DNA of 64,000 bases, from positions 1 through 64,000 of the forward strand of contig JABJJO010000077.1 of assembly GCA_018660825.1 (NCBI GenBank). The letters run 5' to 3'. Below, one piece after another: positions 54,709 to 63,947 of the stretch. The stretch is from Planctomycetaceae bacterium (GTDB lineage Bacteria > Planctomycetota > Planctomycetia > Pirellulales > Pirellulaceae). The notes under the pieces are model-generated. The model saw nothing but the letters and a program-made list of their open reading frames with translations. It did no database searches and was not told the origin of the DNA. How positions within the stretch are numbered: the stretch's first letter is position 1; each line of letters starts with the position of its first letter. The position numbers and the translations under genes were made by a program.

Positions 54709-55833
54709 ATGAACGAACAACATCCAGAAGACCAATTAGATGAAATCGAGTCCGTCGTAAATGAGCAAGAGGACGGGTCAGATAGGGACGAGACGCCACA
54801 ACCCGAGTCCAGTTTGTTAAAGAGACGCGCTTCGGAAGACGCCACTCCTAACGATGCAACGGACGAATTAGCTCGACTATTTGCAAAACCACGGGTGTGG
54901 GGTACCGTGCTCATTTCCATGATAATCGTGGCCGTCGTTTGGGCATATCTTGACAACGTGAGTACTGACGTAAGTTCATCAGAGGGTTGGTCGGTTTATC
55001 ACGACGAAATCGTCGCCGAATTTACCAATCTACAATTGGACTCTGCCGGCGAGGTTGCGGGAGTCATCGCGAAATATCAAAATGAAATGGCGACCGATGG
55101 TTCGTTGCCATGGGCAGAATTATTTAAGGCAAATCTACTACTCAATAAAGCGCTGATGCCTGATACGTCTGCTCCCCAAAATCCACTCAATCCCAGTGGA
55201 AACAAACCGTCATTACTGTCAGGTAACCTAGATCTGCGTCGGGAGAATCTGACGCAAGCAATTGAGGCCTTTGGGGATGTTGTCACCGCTTCCGACGATG
55301 GCAAAGTAACCATATTCGACACGATTGCTAAGTTCCGGGCTTCCTATGGAATTGCTTATTGTCAGGAGGCGTTGATGATTGTCGGCGATCCTGCTGATTT
55401 TTCCAAATATAGGTTGGCTGCTTTGGAATCCTGGAAAACGACCAGGGCAAACCTTTCCGAAGATGTGGTCAACGCGGGTCTTGTGAAGTTGGTTGACGAC
55501 CATTATTCCGCGGTCTTGTCGATGTCCGGTGATGATTGGAACGAAGGTGATGCCTTGACCGAAAAAAAATTCTTATCATGGTTGTCAAAGAATGACCCCA
55601 CAGCCGTATTGAATCCCGCAAACGACCCGCTGAATCCAGCAAACAACATAGACAATCGTGGCGAGTCCAAGCCAGACTCCGATGAACAGCGGGAATCCGC
55701 ATTGCCGAGTTTAAACGATAAACCTGTGGGTGACGATAAACCTGTGGGTGACGACAACCCTGCCGGTGAAGACAAGCCTGCGGGTGAAGACAAGCCTGCG
55801 ACGGCGATCGAAGCGAAGAATGCGGATCAGTAG
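54709..55833 (+). CDS. Membrane-anchored TPR-like hypothetical protein with hexapeptide repeat tail
   Basis: 374 residues. Acidic cytoplasmic N-terminus of about 60 residues, one transmembrane helix (VWGTVLISMIIVAVVWAYL), then a helical extracytoplasmic part. The pieces DSAGEVAGVIAKYQNEM, WAELFKANLLLNKALM, IAKFRASYGIAYCQEALMI are TPR-like helices and recall YfgM/TPR_21 proteins. The C-terminal 90 residues are disordered, with an array of D-K-P-V/A-G-D/E hexapeptides. The gene lies 42 bases upstream of an RluA gene on the same strand. Planctomycetes often carry such TPR membrane proteins; function unknown. Confidence 0.72.
   Translation: MNEQHPEDQLDEIESVVNEQEDGSDRDETPQPESSLLKRRASEDATPNDATDELARLFAKPRVWGTVLISMIIVAVVWAYLDNVSTDVSSSEGWSVYHDEIVAEFTNLQLDSAGEVAGVIAKYQNEMATDGSLPWAELFKANLLLNKALMPDTSAPQNPLNPSGNKPSLLSGNLDLRRENLTQAIEAFGDVVTASDDGKVTIFDTIAKFRASYGIAYCQEALMIVGDPADFSKYRLAALESWKTTRANLSEDVVNAGLVKLVDDHYSAVLSMSGDDWNEGDALTEKKFLSWLSKNDPTAVLNPANDPLNPANNIDNRGESKPDSDEQRESALPSLNDKPVGDDKPVGDDNPAGEDKPAGEDKPATAIEAKNADQ
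55717..55800 (+). repeat. Tandem 18-bp repeat (about 4.7 copies) at the 3' end of the TPR-like gene
   Basis: Units of six codons encoding D-K-P-V-G-D, D-K-P-V-G-D, D-N-P-A-G-E, D-K-P-A-G-E and D-K-P-A. The first two copies are nearly identical at DNA level and the rest have drifted. This looks like recent slippage-type expansion in a disordered tail. Confidence 0.75.
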
Positions 55834-55875
55834 GTGGGCGCCTAGATGCGACAAAGAAGCCGACTAACATTTTAA

Positions 55876-56889
55876 ATGAGCACAGGTACAGGCATGAACG
55901 TTACTGAACCTGAAAGTTTGGAGTTTGAAGTCGGAGGAAACTATGAGGGCGAACGACTGGATAAATGCATCGCGGACCAGTTCAACGCGCTGAGCCGCAC
56001 GCGTATTCGTCGCGAAATCACCGCCGGAAATGTATTGGTCGATGGCAAACGTGCCAAACCAGCTTATCGACTCTCTCTTAACCAACAGGTTCGCTGTCAA
56101 TTTCAGATTGCACCATCGACTGGCCCAGAACCAGAACCCATGGAATTATCTATCCTCTATGAAGACGAAGCCTTAGCGGTGATCGATAAACCCTCGGCGA
56201 TGGTAGTTCACCCAGCCAAGGGACATTGGCAGGGTACACTCGCAAGTGGGTTGGCACACCACTTTGATGAATTGAGTAGTATCGGAGGAGCCGTTAGGCC
56301 GGGAATTGTGCATCGCTTGGATCGCGATACAACCGGCGTAATTGTGATTGCCAAGACCGACGAGGCGCATCGCAAGCTCGCTTGGCAATTCGAAATGCGG
56401 CAGATTAAAAAACAATATGTCTGCTTGTGCCTGGGCCGTATCGATCGCGATCGAGATACGATTGACCTCCCCATTGGCCACCATCCTTACAACCGAGTCA
56501 AGATGGCAATCCGCCATGACGGTGGGAACCCTAAGGCAGCAACAACTTTTTATGAAGTAGTACATCGTTTTCGACGCTTTTCGTACGTTCGGGTACAGCC
56601 CAAAACCGGTCGCACACATCAGATTCGTGTTCACTTGGCACACGTTGGTAATCCCGTATTATGTGATCGGTTGTACGGCGCCATGTCTCAAGTCAGTCGA
56701 AGTTTTTTGATAAGTGGCCGTGATAACCTGCCGGAATCCCGACGGGATATCCTGCTATCGCGCCAGGCTTTGCACGCCGAGTCAATAGAGTTTACCCACC
56801 CTTGTTCTGATGAACGAATGGAGTTCACGGCGCCACTTCCGCCGGACATGACCAACGTTATTGACGCGCTTCGAGCAGGCGACGCTTGA
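55876..56889 (+). CDS. RluA family pseudouridine synthase
   Basis: 337 residues. An N-terminal S4 RNA-binding domain at about 20-75 (GERLDKCIADQFNALSRTRIRR, then GNVLVDGKRAKPAYRL) is followed by the catalytic domain, VIDKPSAMVVHPAKGH, HRLDRDTTGVIVIAKT (catalytic Asp in HRLDRDTTG), KTGRTHQIRVHLAHVGNPVL and DRLYG. S4 plus this order is RluD/RluC-like, so 23S rRNA is the probable target. ATG 55876 or 55894 may be the start. It converges with the zinc-ribbon membrane protein, leaving three bases. Confidence 0.92.
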   Translation: MSTGTGMNVTEPESLEFEVGGNYEGERLDKCIADQFNALSRTRIRREITAGNVLVDGKRAKPAYRLSLNQQVRCQFQIAPSTGPEPEPMELSILYEDEALAVIDKPSAMVVHPAKGHWQGTLASGLAHHFDELSSIGGAVRPGIVHRLDRDTTGVIVIAKTDEAHRKLAWQFEMRQIKKQYVCLCLGRIDRDRDTIDLPIGHHPYNRVKMAIRHDGGNPKAATTFYEVVHRFRRFSYVRVQPKTGRTHQIRVHLAHVGNPVLCDRLYGAMSQVSRSFLISGRDNLPESRRDILLSRQALHAESIEFTHPCSDERMEFTAPLPPDMTNVIDALRAGDA

Positions 56890-56892
56890 TTC

Positions 56893-57792
56893 CTATGGTC
56901 GCCAGATACAAACTTGTGGTAACGCGGCCTGTACCTCATCAAGGGCGTCTTCACCAACGGTACAATTTTCAACAACAAGAACCCTAAGATTGTAAAAAGT
57001 GGCCAAATATCTGACGCCGTTATCCGTGACGAGTGAGCCTGCAATATCCAATACTTCAATCGTTTCTGGTTCGCCGATAGATGCTATAGAATTATCGTCA
57101 AATTGAGATGACCTCACCGACAGGACACAATCGACGCTGTGATCGTTTGAAACAAAACCCTTCCAGCCAGTTAGACGGTTGTATATCAGCAGCAACTTAG
57201 GAATCATGCCTTTTCCACGTTGAAACGAATTAGCGTGATTCGCGCGTACACGATATATGGTGTAAATGATAGCCAAGGTGGGTATCACAAAATATGCATA
57301 ACCCTTCAAAACGAGCATTGTTACGATTCCAACAAAACCAAGGAAGACGTGTAACCACGTCATCAAACCGGCAGGATTGTTGTCTTGTGTGTGGTGCATT
57401 AGATAGCGATCAAAACCGAATACACCGTGATATGGATCTAATTCCGAAGGGTCTAGCTTTCGACCCAAAGTTGCGTTAAATCCACAGTGCGGACATTCAA
57501 GTGCATTGACGTCCATTAGCTCGTTACATTTTGTACACGGATGATCGGATCGAGATACTTCTGCTTCAAGATGTAACGTGGTATCAGCACTACCAGCCAT
57601 AGTCGGTGCTCCAACCGTCGCGGCCACTACTGTTTGGTCAAGAGGTGCCAACGTTAACTCGTCGTCTTCGACCGCAGTAGCTGTCGCAGCGCTGAATTCA
57701 AAATTGCAGACCACGCAGGTAAGCGTTGCTCCAAGTGTTCCGGCAACCTCGGAAAAACAAGCTGGGCAAGTAAAGGACAGGTTTTGGGACAT
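56893..57792 (-). CDS. Zinc-ribbon membrane hypothetical protein
   Basis: 299 residues. Two zinc ribbons in the N-terminal third: C9-x2-C12 with C26-x2-C29 (FTCPACFSEV, LTCVVCNFEF), and CTKCNELMDVNALECPHCGF at about 86-105. Two transmembrane helices follow at about 145-190 (VFLGFVGIVTMLVLKGYAYF, VIPTLAIIYTIYRV). The C-terminal 100 residues are a soluble domain with leucine-rich-repeat-like turns (IEVLDIAGSLVTDNGVRYL, LRVLVVENCTVGEDALDEV). No named family. Convergent with RluA. Confidence 0.7.
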   Translation of the reverse strand: MSQNLSFTCPACFSEVAGTLGATLTCVVCNFEFSAATATAVEDDELTLAPLDQTVVAATVGAPTMAGSADTTLHLEAEVSRSDHPCTKCNELMDVNALECPHCGFNATLGRKLDPSELDPYHGVFGFDRYLMHHTQDNNPAGLMTWLHVFLGFVGIVTMLVLKGYAYFVIPTLAIIYTIYRVRANHANSFQRGKGMIPKLLLIYNRLTGWKGFVSNDHSVDCVLSVRSSQFDDNSIASIGEPETIEVLDIAGSLVTDNGVRYLATFYNLRVLVVENCTVGEDALDEVQAALPQVCIWRP

Positions 57793-57996
57793 GTTCGAAG
57801 GTCCGCTTCCGATAGGTAAAATAGTTAATTATGTGGGAACCTGTATTAATAACAAATGACAGTGTGGAAAATCAAGTATTTAACATCCAATTCCATCAAT
57901 ATGTAGTGAATAGACGTGTCTGTTCCAGGCTTACTATTCCTCAATTCACTTGGCAGACGTACCCTGAAAACGACTTCGCCTATTTGCCGTGGCTGG

Positions 57997-59031
57997 CTAT
58001 AAGTTAGTAATCGTTATTGAAATATAAATGATGTACGTGCCCAATAGCAGAAAACCTGTCCGGCGACCGAGGTATCCGTTGGACGACGTTTGAATTCCGA
58101 TCCTAAAGCAAAATAAAATGAAAAGCATCGCTGGAAATTGCAGCCTAAAAAATATTCGGTCTGCAAAGAGCCCATCGGGGGTAACAGCAGCAGCCAAACC
58201 AGCAACAAATAACACGTTGAGAATGTCAGCACCAATGACGTTTCCGATGGCCAGTTCACCATGGCCCTTACGCACGGCGGTCACCGCGGTCACCAACTCC
58301 GGAAGGCTTGTTCCAAGTGCCACCACTGTAGCCGCAATGACGGCATTCGAAACCCCAGCACGAAGGGCTAACACTTTTGTTGATTCGATGAGGCCAATAC
58401 TTGAAAGGATCACAAACGCACACGCTACTGTCAATATGCCGAGACACCGCCACATAGAAATGCCAGCGGTCGCATCATCAGCGGTCGCATCAATTTCACA
58501 ATCGGGGGTGCCTAAACGCGCCGAACGGACGGACCAAACTAGATAGACACCAAGTAAGATTACCAGCAGAATTCCGGACCACTGGCTCAGGAACGCCTTT
58601 TGGGTGAAGAGTTCATCAAATTGACCATAAGGCAAACAAAGGGCAACCAATAGAACAGCAGTGCCAAATTGTACCCAACCCTGTCTGTTGACAAGTGCCA
58701 TGTCGAGTTTCAGAGGTGACATGAGACAGGCGATGCCTAATATTAGCCCAGTATCACAGATAATGGATCCAACGGCGTTACCCAGAGCGAAATCCGGTTG
58801 ACCTCCCATCGCGGCCATAACCGAGACGACGGCCTCTGGAAAGGTGGTACCGATCGAGACAATTGTGGCGCCCACTATGATCTTTGGAAGCCCAGTTTTT
58901 ATTGAAATTTTGACGGCATTATCGACCAGTACATCAGCACTCACACCAAGCACCGCGATACTGATAGCTACAACCAGCAACAAAACCCCAATGTTGGCGT
59001 TCGTTATGAATTCTTCAAATAACTGGTGCAT
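57997..59031 (-). CDS. Calcium/sodium antiporter (CaCA family, YrbG-like)
   Basis: 344 residues with ten hydrophobic segments and the two alpha repeats of the family: VGATIVSIGTTFPEAVVSVM with FALGNAVGSIICDTGL, and VALGTSLPELVTAVTAV with LAIGNVIGADILNVLFV. The Glu in each TFPE/SLPE is part of the cation site. It should export Ca2+ in exchange for Na+ or H+ at the cytoplasmic membrane. A 15-bp tandem duplication at 58465-58494 doubles an A-T-A-D-D unit in the central cytoplasmic loop. No nearby gene partner. Confidence 0.93.
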   Translation of the reverse strand: MHQLFEEFITNANIGVLLLVVAISIAVLGVSADVLVDNAVKISIKTGLPKIIVGATIVSIGTTFPEAVVSVMAAMGGQPDFALGNAVGSIICDTGLILGIACLMSPLKLDMALVNRQGWVQFGTAVLLVALCLPYGQFDELFTQKAFLSQWSGILLVILLGVYLVWSVRSARLGTPDCEIDATADDATAGISMWRCLGILTVACAFVILSSIGLIESTKVLALRAGVSNAVIAATVVALGTSLPELVTAVTAVRKGHGELAIGNVIGADILNVLFVAGLAAAVTPDGLFADRIFFRLQFPAMLFILFCFRIGIQTSSNGYLGRRTGFLLLGTYIIYISITITNL

Positions 59032-59265
59032 AGATTAAACCGTCGCCACTTAAATAATTGATTCGGCCTGCTTGGGGTTTCATAACAATTTGCGGAACTA
59101 ACCACATTCATGGTAAGAATGCTCAGTTATGCTTCGTGCCGCGAAGTAAAACCTCATTAATGATTGCGTATCCTGCGATTTTACCGTTTCGGTCGATTTT
59201 AGGAACACAATTTCCGTGAAAATACTCCCGTGCAAAGGCGCCGATGAGATCGCATTAGAACTTAT

Positions 59266-60204
59266 TCAAACATCGTCGTTAAACAAGGGAGTCGACAAGT
59301 AACGTTCTCCGAGGCTCGGTAGAAATGTCACAATCGTTTTACCCACAAATTCTGGGCGACTCGCTATCTTTGCCGCGGCGCAAACGTTCGCTCCGCTACT
59401 AATGCCCGCCATTATTCCCTCTTCTTTGGCCAATCGACGTGACCACTCAAACGATTCTTCACTAGAAACCGTGATAGTTTCATCGATAATAGTTGTATCA
59501 AGGTTACCAGGGATAAAGCCCGCTCCTATTCCTTGAATCTGGTGTTTCCCTGCGTCCTGTCCACTGATGACGGCAGAAGTATCGGGTTCTACCGCAAAAG
59601 AGAGGATCCCAGGATTTTGTGACTTAAGGAATCGAGATGTGCCAGTGATCGTACCCCCGGTTCCAACGCCCGCGATGACTGCGGAAACCTCGCCATTAGT
59701 ATCGTCCCAAATTTCGGGCCCAGTTGTAGCTTCGTGGATTGCAGGGTTAGCGGAGTTTTCAAATTGCTGTGGCATCCACGCGTTGTCCTCAGACGCCACG
59801 ATATCAATTGCTTTATTGATGGCGCCTTTCATTCCCTCTGCAGCGGGAGTTAAAACTAGTTCAGCTCCGAGTTGCCGCAGTAACGCCCTCCGTTCGACGG
59901 ACATAGATTCGGGCATCGTGAGTGTTAACCGATACCCTTTCGCCGCACACACAAAGGCAAGTGCGATACCGGTATTACCACTTGTCGGTTCAACGACGTG
60001 TGTATCGGAATTGAGCGAACCATCTTGCTCACCCGCTTCAATCATTGCTGCACCGATACGATCCTTAACACTATTGAGTGGATTGAAGAACTCACACTTA
60101 ACCAAAACAGTGGCTCCGCCGGAGGGGACAATGCGGTTGAGTTTAATAAGGGGAGTATCCCCCACCGTCTGTATTGCGGTGGGATATGTTTGGTTGCGAA
60201 GCAT
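59266..60204 (-). CDS. cysK: Cysteine synthase A (O-acetylserine sulfhydrylase)
   Basis: 312 residues, the usual length. PLP-dependent synthesis of cysteine from O-acetylserine and sulfide. Motifs: GDTPLIKLNRI near the N-terminus, the PLP lysine in FFNPLNSVKDRIGAAM, VEPTSGNTGIALAFVCAAKG, PQQFENSANPAIHEATTGPE, and VGTGGTITGTSRFLK (phosphate loop), then GIGAGFIPGNLD and GISSGANVCAA. AGGA lies 7 bases before the ATG. It stands alone between the CaCA exchanger and, divergently, the ferritin-like gene region. Confidence 0.95.
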   Translation of the reverse strand: MLRNQTYPTAIQTVGDTPLIKLNRIVPSGGATVLVKCEFFNPLNSVKDRIGAAMIEAGEQDGSLNSDTHVVEPTSGNTGIALAFVCAAKGYRLTLTMPESMSVERRALLRQLGAELVLTPAAEGMKGAINKAIDIVASEDNAWMPQQFENSANPAIHEATTGPEIWDDTNGEVSAVIAGVGTGGTITGTSRFLKSQNPGILSFAVEPDTSAVISGQDAGKHQIQGIGAGFIPGNLDTTIIDETITVSSEESFEWSRRLAKEEGIMAGISSGANVCAAAKIASRPEFVGKTIVTFLPSLGERYLSTPLFNDDV

Positions 60205-60319
60205 TGCGTAATCCTATAAAGTCCTATTTCGATATTCAGAATTGCGGCAAGAAACAGCGGGATATTGCGCGGAGTTGTTTCTCACCGTCTCTTTACTAGA
60301 ATACCATAGTTTTTTAGAT

Positions 60320-60463
60320 ATGTCGCGGAGACCTAACACTAAAAAAGACGAGGGTGCGTATGGGTTGAATAGTTGTTGCGGTAGCGTAGAATGTCAAGGA
60401 ATAGACCACGTGGTAAAACGCTTGCGAAACATTAGTTCACTCAGTTCGGGAAAGAGATTTTGA
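60320..60463 (+). CDS. 47-residue cysteine-containing miniprotein, coupled to the ferritin-like gene
   Basis: A short frame from ATG 60320 to TGA 60461-60463. The residues include a basic start (MSRRPNTKKDEGA), then GLNSCCGSVECQGIDHVVKRL with three cysteines and a His, and a basic tail. TGATG at 60461-60465 overlaps the stop with the ATG of the next gene, a common sign of translational coupling. No Shine-Dalgarno is seen before 60320, which lowers my confidence. The Cys cluster might bind iron or another metal. Homologues are not recognised. Confidence 0.4.
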   Translation: MSRRPNTKKDEGAYGLNSCCGSVECQGIDHVVKRLRNISSLSSGKRF

Positions 60464-60918
60464 TGGGCCATTGCAATCAAGAAGTTATCGATTTGCTTAC
60501 AGAAGCGTACTGTTTAGAGATCGAAACGGTCACCAATTTCATCGCCAATAGCATTAATCTCGATGGAATACGAGCCGAAGAAATTAAGAAAGCGTTGTCT
60601 GCCGATGTGGCTGAAGAATTACTTCACGCGCAACAACTAGCCATGCGAATTAAGCAGGTCGGTGGCTTAGTACCCGGTTCCAGTAGCCTGACACTCGGAA
60701 CGCAAATTCAACCGCCCGAGGATACTTGCGACGTGATAGGCGTGATCAAGGGTGTAATTGACACAGAGCAACGAGCTTGTGCCATGTACAATGCAATAAT
60801 CAGCGCGACCGATGGCAAGGATTATGTGACGCAGGACCTATGCATCCGACTGCTCGCTGATGAGGAGGAGCATTTGGTACTGTTCAAGGGATATCTTAAA
60901 GAATACGAACGTGATTAA
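60463..60918 (+). CDS. Ferritin-like domain protein (bacterioferritin-like four-helix bundle)
   Basis: 151 residues from ATG 60463. Helical bundle with the diiron-ligand pattern: Glu in AYCLEIETVTNF, E-x-x-H in AEELLHAQQLAMRI, Glu in IDTEQRACAMYNAII, and E-x-x-H in LADEEEHLVLFKGYL. The length and pattern fit bacterioferritin-like iron-binding or demand-sensing proteins. Ferritins oxidise and store iron; whether this one forms a cage is not known. It is preceded by a coupled Cys-containing miniprotein. Confidence 0.85.
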   Translation: MGHCNQEVIDLLTEAYCLEIETVTNFIANSINLDGIRAEEIKKALSADVAEELLHAQQLAMRIKQVGGLVPGSSSLTLGTQIQPPEDTCDVIGVIKGVIDTEQRACAMYNAIISATDGKDYVTQDLCIRLLADEEEHLVLFKGYLKEYERD

Positions 60919-61231
60919 AAAACCGTGGTAAGGAATGGTCCTCCGACCGCCGCCCAAAGCAGGAACAGGAGAACCCAACGCGGCGGATTAACTCAAATCT
61001 TTCGATTGTTCATGCAAATGTCATAGCAATATAGATAAGGAGTTGCCTTTATCCTATCAACAGCCTACTGCGGAATTCATAGCATCTCTGTAATGCTAGT
61101 GGACGCCGAACGCCAATCGATTATATTGATAGGGAATTAGATTGCGTGCTAAGATTGCTTTAACTGCACTGATGCATTCAATACTGTTTCAAGTTTTATT
61201 CCGATAGAACAATTAGCTGTGAAATATATTA
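60919..61231. other. Intergenic region upstream of sdhCAB
   Basis: 313 bases without a gene that I can support on either strand. It contains a promoter candidate (61126-61155). I did not recognise a riboswitch, small RNA or terminator. Confidence 0.5.
61126..61155 (+). promoter_or_regulatory. Candidate sigma-70 promoter of the sdh operon
   Basis: TTGATA at 61126-61131, an 18-base spacer and TAAGAT at 61150-61155, about 75 bases before the sdhC start. Confidence 0.35.
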
Positions 61232-61951
61232 GTGGATCAAGAACAATTAAATAGACCGCCCGCGTTGACCTCAGTGGGCACCAAAATGCTAATCGCCGTT
61301 ACTGGAATAGCTTTAATTTTTTTCGTGTTAGCGCACATGATGGGTAACTTACAAGTGTTCGCGGGCAGGGAGTCCTTAAACGCCTACGCCGCAAAACTGA
61401 AATCTTTGGGCCCTGTGCTTTGGGGAGCTCGCTTCGGTTTGCTATGCGTGTTTGGCCTACACGTATATTTAACGATTAAGTTAACGCGTTCCAACCATCA
61501 GGCTCGAGGCTCGGTCGTTGCGGATTCCCCGTTAGCGGGATTTCTCGGCGAACGCTATAGCAATCAATATCGCTATAAGACCGCGACGACGAGTTCACGT
61601 TTTATGATTCTTTCCGGATTATTGATCTTGTTATTCGTTATTTATCACTTAGCTCATTTTACGTTTCACCAAATCGGAGATCCGCCCAACATCACCGCTG
61701 ACGGTGTGACTGATGTTTATGAGATGGTCGTACAAAGTTTTCGAAACCCTTTGATTAGCGTGTCATACATATGTTTTCAAATAGTATTGGGGCTGCATGT
61801 TTACCATGGGGCATCCAGCGCTTTTCAGACTTTAGGCCTGAAAACTGGTAGCTCCAGGAAGCCGCTTAGCTTTTTGGGGTTGGCGCTGGCGTTGCTGTTA
61901 ACTTGCGGCAATAGTTCCATTCCGTTTGCGGTATGGATGGGGCTTATTTAA
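61232..61951 (+). CDS. sdhC: Succinate dehydrogenase cytochrome b558-type membrane subunit
   Basis: 239 residues with a GTG start. Five transmembrane segments carry the two-haem cytochrome b pattern: His in VLAHMMGNLQVF, FGLHVYLTIKL, VIYHLAHFTFH and VLGLHVYHGASSAFQTLG. This single-polypeptide anchor binds quinone and passes electrons from SdhAB. Residue length and order C-A-B match the B. subtilis/Bacteroidetes-type complexes rather than E. coli sdhCDAB. Followed by sdhA 76 bases later. Confidence 0.93.
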   Translation: MDQEQLNRPPALTSVGTKMLIAVTGIALIFFVLAHMMGNLQVFAGRESLNAYAAKLKSLGPVLWGARFGLLCVFGLHVYLTIKLTRSNHQARGSVVADSPLAGFLGERYSNQYRYKTATTSSRFMILSGLLILLFVIYHLAHFTFHQIGDPPNITADGVTDVYEMVVQSFRNPLISVSYICFQIVLGLHVYHGASSAFQTLGLKTGSSRKPLSFLGLALALLLTCGNSSIPFAVWMGLI

Positions 61952-62027
61952 TCCCGATCACACCCGCCTAAAAAATTACTCCTTGAAGTTATACAAAACA
62001 CTCATTTCATAAAATTGAATTAACGTG

Positions 62028-63947
62028 ATGAAGCTTGATGCAAACATTCCAAACGGACCAATTAAGGATTTGTGGTCCATCCACAAGAAATCCCTAAAAC
62101 TCGTTAATCCCGCAAATAAACGGAAATTTAAGGTAATCATCGTTGGTGCCGGCCTAGCCGGTGCATCAGCGGCTGCCACCTTAGGTGAGATGGGGTACCA
62201 GGTTGAGTGTTTTTGTTTTCAAGATAGTCCACGTCGAGCGCATAGTATCGCGGCGCAAGGTGGGATAAATGCCGCGAAGAACTATCCCGGTGACGGCGAT
62301 AGTATCCATCGACTATTTTATGATACGGTAAAGGGTGGGGATTTTCGTTCGCGGGAAGCAAATGTACATCGTCTGGCTGAGGTAAGCAATGAGATTATTG
62401 ACCACTGCGTGGCACAAGGCGTTCCGTTCGCACGCGATTATGGGGGATTGTTAGCGAACCGTTCGTTTGGCGGCGCCCAGGTGTCGCGCACCTTTTACGC
62501 ACGTGGGCAAACCGGACAACAATTACTAATAGGTGCCTACCAAGCTTTGAGCCGCCAAATTGCCGCTGGCACCGTAACGATGCACACTCGGACGGAAATG
62601 CTTGACGTCGTGACGCAGGATAATATCGCACGCGGGATTGTGACGCGAAATTTAGTCAACGGACAAATCGAGAGCCACAGTGGAGACGCGGTAGTATTAG
62701 GAACCGGCGGTTATGCCAATGTGTTCTACCTATCGACCAACGCCGTCGGATGTAATGTAACCGCCGCCTATCGAGCGTTTAAGAAAGGCGCCGGCTTCGC
62801 TAATCCCTGTTACACTCAAATCCATCCCACCTGTATCCCCGTTAGTGGCGACCATCAATCTAAGCTCACGCTAATGTCCGAGTCCTTGCGTAATGATGGG
62901 CGCGTATGGGTTCCCAAAACCGCTGACGACAAACGAGCAGCAGGCGAGATCCCCGAGGACGAGCGCGATTATTATCTAGAACGAAAATATCCGAGTTTTG
63001 GAAATCTTGCTCCACGCGATATTGCCTCACGCAGCGCAAAGGAAGTTTGCGACGAGGGACGCGGCGTAGGCGCTACTGGCCTGGGCGTCTATTTAGATTT
63101 CCGCGACGCAATAGCGCGACTCGGAAAGGACGCAATTTCCGCTCGTTACGGTAATTTGTTCGACATGTATCAACGGATCACGGCCGAAAATCCTTACGAA
63201 GTTCCAATGCGCATCTATCCGGCTCCTCATTACACAATGGGAGGACTATGGGTCGACTATAATCTCATGAGCACGATTGAGGGGTTATTCGTAATTGGCG
63301 AAGCTAATTTCTCCGACCACGGTGCTAATCGCTTGGGCGCCAGTGCCTTGATGCAAGGTCTGGCGGATGGTTATTTCGTTTTACCGCAGACGCTATCAAA
63401 TTATTTTGGACAGATGGGCGCCACTCCAACTCGTGTTGAAGTGAATGCCGATTGCTTTATCGATAGTGAAAAGAATTGCAATGAACATGTTCAGCGGTTA
63501 CTCAATATCGATGGCTCGAGAACTCCGGATTCTTTCCACCGCGAGCTGGGCCGAATTATGTGGGAACATTGCGGTATGACACGCACCGCCGAGGGACTAA
63601 CTGAGGCCATCCGCAAGATTCCCGAGTTGCGGGAGGAGTTTTGGGATTCTGTCAAAGTCGCCGGGAGCAGCCAGACCTTGAATATGGCATTGGAAAAAGC
63701 GGGTCGTGTCGCGGACTTCCTAGAGTTCGGAGAGTTGATGTGTCGGGATGCACTTGCCCGCGGTGAATCTGCGGGCGGCCACTTCCGAGCCGAACATCAA
63801 ACTAGCGAAGGTGAAGCATTACGTAATGACCAAGATTTCTGCCACTCGGCGGTTTGGGAGCATGTCGGTGATAATGAAATTCCTACAAGGCACCAAGAAG
63901 AATTGAGTTTTGAGGCAGTTGAACTTGCTACACGGAGTTATAAGTAG
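62028..63947 (+). CDS. sdhA: Succinate dehydrogenase flavoprotein subunit
   Basis: 639 residues from ATG 62028 (GTG 62025 is adjacent). FAD-binding loop [18 protein letters not shown]. The covalent FAD His lies in [18 protein letters not shown], followed by [40 protein letters not shown], the active-site block [18 protein letters not shown], and [20 protein letters not shown] are also present. It oxidises succinate to fumarate in the TCA cycle. Stop TAG directly abuts the sdhB ATG. Confidence 0.96.
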   Translation: MKLDANIPNGPIKDLWSIHKKSLKLVNPANKRKFKVIIVGAGLAGASAAATLGEMGYQVECFCFQDSPRRAHSIAAQGGINAAKNYPGDGDSIHRLFYDTVKGGDFRSREANVHRLAEVSNEIIDHCVAQGVPFARDYGGLLANRSFGGAQVSRTFYARGQTGQQLLIGAYQALSRQIAAGTVTMHTRTEMLDVVTQDNIARGIVTRNLVNGQIESHSGDAVVLGTGGYANVFYLSTNAVGCNVTAAYRAFKKGAGFANPCYTQIHPTCIPVSGDHQSKLTLMSESLRNDGRVWVPKTADDKRAAGEIPEDERDYYLERKYPSFGNLAPRDIASRSAKEVCDEGRGVGATGLGVYLDFRDAIARLGKDAISARYGNLFDMYQRITAENPYEVPMRIYPAPHYTMGGLWVDYNLMSTIEGLFVIGEANFSDHGANRLGASALMQGLADGYFVLPQTLSNYFGQMGATPTRVEVNADCFIDSEKNCNEHVQRLLNIDGSRTPDSFHRELGRIMWEHCGMTRTAEGLTEAIRKIPELREEFWDSVKVAGSSQTLNMALEKAGRVADFLEFGELMCRDALARGESAGGHFRAEHQTSEGEALRNDQDFCHSAVWEHVGDNEIPTRHQEELSFEAVELATRSYK

